A stretch of DNA of 44,785 bases from Jannaschia maritima (GTDB lineage Bacteria > Pseudomonadota > Alphaproteobacteria > Rhodobacterales > Rhodobacteraceae). Shown piece after piece: positions 40,188-44,785 of the stretch. Each line of letters starts with the position of its first letter. The stretch's first letter is position 1. The translations under genes were made by a program, and so were the position numbers. Under the pieces are notes generated by a model, which saw only the letters and a list, made by a program, of their open reading frames with translations, was not told the origin of the DNA and did no database searches. Where the stretch lies: NCBI RefSeq assembly GCF_030973515.1, contig NZ_JARGZA010000024.1:1-44785 (forward strand), written 5' to 3'.

Positions 40188-41579
40188 ATGGGCGATGCGC
40201 GGATCGGTTTGATCGGGCTGGGAACGATGGGGGCCGCGCTGGCATCGAACATCGCGGAGAACGGCTTCGACATCGCCGTCTTCAACCGGACCACGCAGGT
40301 CACGCGCGACTTCGCCGCCGAGGCCGGCGCGCTGGCCCCGCGGATCACCCCGACGGAGTCGCTGGAGGCGTTCGTCGATGCCATCGCCAAACCGCGCGTC
40401 ATCGTCCTGATGGTGCCCGCCGGGCCGCCGGTGGACGATCAGATCGCGGCGCTGCGGCCGCTTCTGGACGGGGACGACCTGATCGTCGATTGCGGTAACG
40501 CGAACTTCCACGACACGAACCGTCGCATGGCGGACGCGACCGGTCCCTTCCTGGGCGTGGGCGTATCGGGGGGCGAGGAGGGCGCGCGCCACGGCCCGTC
40601 GATCATGGCGGGCGGGGACCCGGCCTGCTGGGCGCGGGTCGAGGACATCATGGAGGCCATCGCCGCTAAGCACGGGGACGAACCCTGCGCCGGGCTGTTG
40701 GGCCCGGGGGGTGCGGGGCACTTCGTGAAGATGGTCCACAACGGCATCGAGTATGCCGACATGCAGATGATATCGGAGGTCTACGGCATCCTGCGCGACG
40801 GGCTGGGGATGGGGCCGGACGACGTGGCGGGGGTGTTCGACCGTTGGAACGGCGGGCCGCTCGAAAGCTATCTGATCGAGATCACGGGGAAGGTCGCCGC
40901 CGCGAAGGACGTCGCCACGGGCGAGCCGCTCCTGTCGGTGATCGTGGACGCGGCGGGCCAGAAGGGCACGGGGCGTTGGACCGCCATCGAAAGCCAGCAC
41001 CTGTTGACGCCCATCCCCGCCATCGAGGCCGCAGTAGTCGCGCGCAACGTGTCCGCCAGGCTGGAGGAACGGGCGGAGGGGGAGGCCATGTTCGGCCCGG
41101 CCCCGCAGGCGTTCGACGTGGACCTGGAGCTGTTGGAACGCACCCTGATAGCGGGCAAGGTCCTGTGCTACGCGCAGGGGTTCGTCATGATATCGGCGAC
41201 ATGCGAGGCGCATGGCTGGGACGTAGATCTTCCCACCGTCGCGCGCCTGTGGCGCGAGGGGTGCATCATCCGGTCGGCGATGCTGGACGACATGGCCACC
41301 GCCCTTGGCGACCATCCTGGCGAGAACCTGATGCGTACGCCCCATTTCGCGGACATCCTGAAGGCGCACCACGACGCGTTGCGACGGGTGGTGTCCCTGG
41401 CCGCGCTGCACGGCCATCCGGCGCCCGCGCTATCGTCGGGGCTGGCCTATTTCGACGCGATGCGGACGGCGCGGGGGACGGCGAACATGATCCAGGCGCA
41501 ACGGGATTTCTTCGGCCTGCACGGGTTCGTCCATGTCGACGGGCGGACGGACGTGCACGGGCCATGGGCGGAGGATTGA
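40188..41579 (+). CDS. gnd: 6-phosphogluconate dehydrogenase, decarboxylating
   Basis: A 463-residue enzyme of the pentose phosphate pathway, giving ribulose-5-phosphate, CO2 and NADPH. Motifs: GLIGLGTMGAALASNI, FNRTT (Asn33-Arg34-Thr35, NADP preference), LMVPAGPPVDDQI, SGGEEGARHGPSIMAGG (128-143), catalytic Lys181 in HFVKMVHNGIEY with Glu188, and KGTGRWTAIES. The start at 40188 has GGGAGGG seven bases upstream. It is monocistronic, convergent with the inositol operon. NADPH supply could support the stress genes next to it, but the link is only positional. Confidence 0.95.
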   Translation: MGDARIGLIGLGTMGAALASNIAENGFDIAVFNRTTQVTRDFAAEAGALAPRITPTESLEAFVDAIAKPRVIVLMVPAGPPVDDQIAALRPLLDGDDLIVDCGNANFHDTNRRMADATGPFLGVGVSGGEEGARHGPSIMAGGDPACWARVEDIMEAIAAKHGDEPCAGLLGPGGAGHFVKMVHNGIEYADMQMISEVYGILRDGLGMGPDDVAGVFDRWNGGPLESYLIEITGKVAAAKDVATGEPLLSVIVDAAGQKGTGRWTAIESQHLLTPIPAIEAAVVARNVSARLEERAEGEAMFGPAPQAFDVDLELLERTLIAGKVLCYAQGFVMISATCEAHGWDVDLPTVARLWREGCIIRSAMLDDMATALGDHPGENLMRTPHFADILKAHHDALRRVVSLAALHGHPAPALSSGLAYFDAMRTARGTANMIQAQRDFFGLHGFVHVDGRTDVHGPWAED

Positions 41580-41648
41580 CGTCCCGTACCGCTTCCGCCG
41601 GGCACGGAGCGGGCGGAACATCGTCCTTTTCCGACACCAAATGTCGGT

Positions 41649-41686
41649 GTGCACCCCCCGTACACCCCCTGTACACCCCCCGTACA
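41649..41686. repeat. 11-bp tandem repeats of GTACACCCCC type
   Basis: Three units of 11 bases run head to tail: GTGCACCCCCC (41649-41659), GTACACCCCCT (41660-41670), GTACACCCCCC (41671-41681), then a partial GTACA (41682-41686). The unit equals about one helical turn. The array lies between two convergent genes. A short hairpin CCGACA/TGTCGG lies just before it. Confidence 0.7.
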
Positions 41687-41839
41687 TACGCAGAGCTGCC
41701 CATGGGGCGGCCGTAGCGCATCGCGAATCGGTTCCGCGCAGGGGGTGGTATCCGGCGGTCCGCGATGGGGGACCGTGCTGCGGACCTCGGGTCGCCTCTC
41801 CGGACCGACCCGTCCCTGCGGGACCGACCCTCCACCTTC

Positions 41840-42658
41840 TCAAACGTCCCACATCCCCGCGATGATCGCGCGGGCCGCTTCGCGGAGCGGACCTTCGACC
41901 GCCTTCAGGATCGCGACGCGGTCGTAGGCGTGCGGATCGGCGGCCAAGGCGTCGCGCAGGGCGCGGCCGAAGACCTGACGCAACTCGGTGCCGACGTTGA
42001 ACTTGGCCACCAGCCCGTCCCGCGCCAGGGCGGCGCGCTGGGCGTGGGGCACGCCGGAGCCGCCGTGGATCACGAGGGGGACGTCGGTGATCGCACGGAT
42101 GGCGCGGAGGCGGTCGAGATCCAGACCCGTCGTCGCGTCGGTCCGGAGGTGGACGTTGCCTGCGGACACGGCCAGCGCGTCCACGCCGGTCAGCGCGGCG
42201 AAGCGCGCGGCGTCGCCGGGGTCGGTGCCCCAGCTGGGTTCTCCGGACGCGTAGCCGACGAAGCCGATCTCGCCCTCGGACGATGCGCCTGCCGCGCGGG
42301 CCATGTCGGCCACGGCCTTCGTCCGGGCCACGTTGTCGTCGAAGGGCAGGCGGGATCCGTCGAACATGACCGACGTGAAGCCCGCCGCCAGGGCGGCGCG
42401 GGCTTCGGCGGCGTCCGCCCCGTGGTCGAGATGGGACACGACGGGGACCGAGACGGTTCCGGCCAGTTCGCGGAACATCGCGCCCCAGACGGGCAGGGGC
42501 GTGTGGGCGCGGGCGGAGGGGCCGGCCTGCAGGATCACGGGGGCGCCGACGTCCTGCGCCGCCAGGGCGTAGGCGCGCGCGTCCTCCCACCCCAGGCAGA
42601 CGAGGCCCGCGACGGCGCGGCCGGGCGCGAGGACGTCGGCAAGGGTGGCGCGGGTCAT
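41840..42658 (-). CDS. class II fructose-bisphosphate-type aldolase, probable IolJ-like
   Basis: A 272-residue zinc aldolase. VVSHLDHGADAAEARAALAAGFTSVMFDGSRLPFDDN is the class II signature with the metal-binding His of LDHG; SEGEIGFVGY supplies Glu; AVSAGNVHL and PLVIHGGSGVP provide the other His ligands. In inositol operons such enzymes split 2-deoxy-5-keto-D-gluconate-6-phosphate to dihydroxyacetone phosphate and malonate semialdehyde. Location downstream of iolD-iolC-iolB favours that role over glycolytic aldolase. The start MTRATLADVL is preceded by AGGGACG at a long distance. Confidence 0.82.
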   Translation of the reverse strand: MTRATLADVLAPGRAVAGLVCLGWEDARAYALAAQDVGAPVILQAGPSARAHTPLPVWGAMFRELAGTVSVPVVSHLDHGADAAEARAALAAGFTSVMFDGSRLPFDDNVARTKAVADMARAAGASSEGEIGFVGYASGEPSWGTDPGDAARFAALTGVDALAVSAGNVHLRTDATTGLDLDRLRAIRAITDVPLVIHGGSGVPHAQRAALARDGLVAKFNVGTELRQVFGRALRDALAADPHAYDRVAILKAVEGPLREAARAIIAGMWDV

Positions 42659-42786
42659 GCGTTGGGACGTCCCTGCGCGGGGCGAAGGTATCCGCGGGAG
42701 GCGGGGCCCCCGCGCGGGGCGGGGCCGGAGCACGCATCGCGGTGCTGCTCCGCCAGATCGTCGGGACCTCGGCCCGGGGGCCGGGG

Positions 42787-42818
42787 TGACGCTGCGGCCC
42801 GGGAGGGCCGCTGCGTCA
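42787..42818 (-). other. long hairpin at the iolB stop codon
   Basis: TGACGC-T-GCGGCC (42787-42799) pairs with GGCCGC-T-GCGTCA (42806-42818), 12 pairs with one central mismatch and a six-base loop. The iolB stop lies in the stem. No T-run follows, so processing, stabilisation or partial termination between iolB and the aldolase gene is more likely than full termination. Confidence 0.5.
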
Positions 42819-43670
42819 CTTGAACTTCGCCACCATGTCCATGATGCCCGGTATTTTCGACAATTGGTCGGCGTGGGTCGGCTGGAAGTACTGCTTCAGC
42901 GATCGTTGCGACAGCCCGCCCAGGATCGTGAAGTAGTACATCCGGTATCCCGGCAACACCGCGCAGGGATGGTATCCGCGGTCCAGGCAGATCGTGGACC
43001 CGTCCATGATGTGATAGGCGTCGCCCGGTTCGTTGTCGGTCCGTTGCAGCATCTGCACGCCGGATCCGTGCTTGGGCTTGAAGCGGAAGTTGTAGGTCTC
43101 GTCGTGGCGCGTCTCGATCACCTCGCCGTCCTGCGTGCGGTCGGTGTCGTGCTTGTGGCTGGGGAACCCCGACCAGCCGCCTTCGCCCACGGTGAACAGT
43201 TCCGATACCAGCAGACGGCCGACGCGGTCGTGGTACTGCGCCCCCAGCACGTGCGCGATGCGGCGGTGGGTCTTCGTGTCGTCCGACCCGTACTGCACCT
43301 TGTCCAGATCGGCGGCGCGGACCGCGAACGGGGTCAGCGTGTCGGCGAACCTGGCGCCTGCGATGAACACCTCCGCCGCCGCGCTGCGGCAGGTGATGCG
43401 CGCGCCCGTGTCGGTGGGGACGTAGACGCCCTCGGGGTCGCCTTCGAACACGTCCTCGGTCCGCAGGCCGATGTCGCGGTAGGCCTCGCCGCCGACCTCG
43501 ATCGTCACGGTGCCGGTGGCGGGGACGATGCACGTCTCGTAGCCCGGCACGCGGTAGTCGTAGGTCTGGTCTTCCGTCAGGCGCACGATGTTGAAGTAGT
43601 TCAGCGGGACGGTCGCGTCGTCCACGTCGACGATGGGCCTGTTGCCGTTGTCGTGGGGCGGAATGTGCAT
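42816..43670 (-). CDS. iolB: 5-deoxy-glucuronate isomerase IolB
   Basis: A 284-residue bicupin of the KduI/IolB family. It isomerises 5-deoxy-glucuronate to 2-deoxy-5-keto-D-gluconate in myo-inositol catabolism. GWSGFPSHKHDTDR carries the metal-binding His pair, ETYNFRF the Glu, and STICLDRGYHPCAVLPGYRMYYFTILGG closes the second cupin. It starts three bases downstream of the iolC stop. Confidence 0.93.
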   Translation of the reverse strand: MHIPPHDNGNRPIVDVDDATVPLNYFNIVRLTEDQTYDYRVPGYETCIVPATGTVTIEVGGEAYRDIGLRTEDVFEGDPEGVYVPTDTGARITCRSAAAEVFIAGARFADTLTPFAVRAADLDKVQYGSDDTKTHRRIAHVLGAQYHDRVGRLLVSELFTVGEGGWSGFPSHKHDTDRTQDGEVIETRHDETYNFRFKPKHGSGVQMLQRTDNEPGDAYHIMDGSTICLDRGYHPCAVLPGYRMYYFTILGGLSQRSLKQYFQPTHADQLSKIPGIMDMVAKFK

Positions 43671-43673
43671 GGG

Positions 43674-44636
43674 CTACTCCGTCGGGCCGGGATGGGTCTG
43701 CAGGAAGGCGGCCAACTCGGCCCGGTCGGGCAGGGCGGCGGAACAGGTGGGGCGGGTGACGGTGACGGCGGCGCAGGCGGACCCTTGCAGGACGGCGTCG
43801 TGCAGCGTCATGCCGCCCGCCAGGCCCGCCATCAGGCCGCCCATGAAGCTGTCGCCCGCGCCCGTGGGCTTCAGCGCGTCCACGGGGTAGATGCCGGTCC
43901 GGACCTCGGCGTCGGGCGTGATTGTGACGGCGCCGCGTTCGCCCATCTTGTAGACCACGACGCGTGCGCCCTCGCCGATCAGAGACCGCGCCTTGTCCAG
44001 ACCCGCGTCGTAGTCGCCCGCCATGAACCCGAACTCGACGTCGTTGCCCACGACCACGTCGCAGGCCGCGCCCGCGCGGGACAGGACGTCCGACGCCACC
44101 TGAGGGGACGGCCAGGAATAGGGGCGATGGTCGATGTCGAAGACCAGCGGCAGGCCCGCCACGCGGCCCCGGTCCAGGGCGCGGAACGCGGCCGTGCGCG
44201 ATGGGTCGGCGGCGAAGACCGTTCCGGCCGTGATCAGCGCGTCATAGTCGCCGTAGTCCACCGCCTCGACGTCGGGCAGATCCATGGCGAAGTCGGCGGC
44301 GCCGTTGCGGTAGATGACGGATTGGTGATCCTCCACCGTCGTTTCCACCACGGCCAGCGAGGTTCGCGCCTCGCCCCCGACCGCCCGGACATGGGTCCGG
44401 CCCACGCCGTAATGGTCCAGGCGGTTGCAGGCGTACCGCCCGACCGCGTCGTCGCTGACGCAGGTCACGATGTCGGCGCGGCCCCCCAGCTTGACGATCT
44501 GGACGGCGGTGTTGGCGGCCGATCCGCCCAGGGCGGAGATCCAGCGTTCGCCGTGTTCGGTCTTCGTGCCCGGCGGGTCGGGATAGAAGTCCATCCCCGC
44601 GCGCCCCACGACGAGGAAGCGGTCGCCCGCGATCAT
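43674..44636 (-). CDS. iolC: 5-dehydro-2-deoxygluconokinase IolC (PfkB family)
   Basis: A 320-residue sugar kinase phosphorylating 2-deoxy-5-keto-D-gluconate. VVGRAGMDFYPDPPG at the N-terminus is typical of IolC. ALGGSAANTAVQIVKLG is the first PfkB signature, and DALKPTGAGDSFMGGLMAGLAGGM the second, with catalytic Asp in GAGD. KMGERGAV contacts ATP. Two-residue differences from ribokinases and the position next to iolD and iolB make IolC the natural assignment. The ATG at 44636 overlaps the iolD stop by one base (TGATG). Confidence 0.93.
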   Translation of the reverse strand: MIAGDRFLVVGRAGMDFYPDPPGTKTEHGERWISALGGSAANTAVQIVKLGGRADIVTCVSDDAVGRYACNRLDHYGVGRTHVRAVGGEARTSLAVVETTVEDHQSVIYRNGAADFAMDLPDVEAVDYGDYDALITAGTVFAADPSRTAAFRALDRGRVAGLPLVFDIDHRPYSWPSPQVASDVLSRAGAACDVVVGNDVEFGFMAGDYDAGLDKARSLIGEGARVVVYKMGERGAVTITPDAEVRTGIYPVDALKPTGAGDSFMGGLMAGLAGGMTLHDAVLQGSACAAVTVTRPTCSAALPDRAELAAFLQTHPGPTE

Positions 44637-44785
44637 CAGATCCCCTGCCGTTGCCGGGCGCGGCCCGCTTCGACGTCCTCGTGGGCCGCGGTCACGTCGT
44701 CCGACGGGCTGGTCTGGGGGGTCCCGACCTCCCACCAGGCGTGGCCGCCTTCGGTCCAGCCGTCGCGGGGATCGACCTGCATGAC
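44636..44785 (-). CDS. iolD: C-terminus of IolD, trihydroxycyclohexane-dione hydrolase; partial
   Basis: The last 49 codons of a gene cut by the right edge. The reading frame gives VDPRDGWTEGGHAWWEVGTP, then QTSPSDDVTAAHEDVEAG and RARQRQGI. This matches the C-terminal tail of IolD, a thiamine-diphosphate enzyme opening the ring of 3D-trihydroxycyclohexane-1,2-dione to 5-deoxy-glucuronate, the IolB substrate. The GGHAWWEVG segment is distinctive. It overlaps iolC by one base. Confidence 0.88.
   Translation of the reverse strand, partial: VMQVDPRDGWTEGGHAWWEVGTPQTSPSDDVTAAHEDVEAGRARQRQGI

Noticed and set aside
38528-40402. A 624-codon minus-strand frame extending the GSP39-like SDR upstream
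   Set aside because: The extension is antisense to the heme-oxygenase-like gene and crosses the EcfG-type promoter; the ATG at 39379 has a good ribosome binding site.
41649-41686. CRISPR or plasmid-iteron array
   Set aside because: Units are 11 bp with no spacers, only three copies, and no cas or replication gene nearby.

Overview
This window looks like chromosomal DNA from a high-G+C member of the Rhodobacterales (Alphaproteobacteria). Supporting signs are two VPLPA-type C-terminal sorting proteins, small lineage-restricted proteins resembling DUF6324 and DUF6476, a tRNA-His of the alphaproteobacterial type (no G-1, A73, U72), an RpoH sigma factor with its own sigma-32-like promoter, and GGAAC-N16/17-CGTT promoters typical of the alphaproteobacterial general stress response. 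Coding density is very high with many 1-8 nt overlaps. I see no phage, transposase, integrase or CRISPR array. Both ends cut genes: a probable Tat-exported MsrB on the left and iolD on the right.

Layout. 0-8 kb: MmcB-like DNA-repair protein, hybrid histidine kinase, and an RND efflux pair (permease plus adaptor) divergent from a TetR-type regulator across a 34-bp dyad. 8-11 kb: tRNA-His, an RluA-family pseudouridine synthase, rpoH with a heat-shock promoter and 5' hairpin, and a DksA/TraR zinc finger. 11-15 kb: two VPLPA-tailed secreted proteins flanking a Gfo/Idh/MocA oxidoreductase, then a LysR regulator and a small lipoprotein. 15-20 kb: AI-2E-family permease, NudK-like NUDIX hydrolase with PepF, a small secreted Cys-rich protein, and YgfZ.

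20-25 kb is a 2-oxo/2-hydroxy-acid neighbourhood. A serine-glyoxylate-type aminotransferase (+) faces a minus-strand group of FAD-dependent D-2-hydroxyacid dehydrogenase, VOC protein, GhrA-type reductase, HisC-like aminotransferase and a small membrane protein. tRNA-Met lies at 25.34 kb. 25.4-28.5 kb is a galU-otsB-otsA trehalose operon. 28.6-31.3 kb encodes a radical-SAM protein translationally coupled to a DUF4130-UdgX fusion.

31.4-40.1 kb is the most interesting stretch, a stress island. It holds a 22-residue membrane peptide, an LEA-like/tail-anchored protein, a holin-type DUF1469 protein, a DUF3618 protein with a long LEA-like tail, a DUF892 ferritin-like protein, a DUF2383 (PA2169-type) bundle, two SDR enzymes, a GH13 alpha-glucosidase and a heme-oxygenase-like protein. 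Three separate transcription units carry good EcfG-type promoter matches and a fourth has a weaker one. After 6-phosphogluconate dehydrogenase (40.2-41.6 kb) the window ends in a myo-inositol catabolic operon, iolD-iolC-iolB plus a class II aldolase, on the minus strand.
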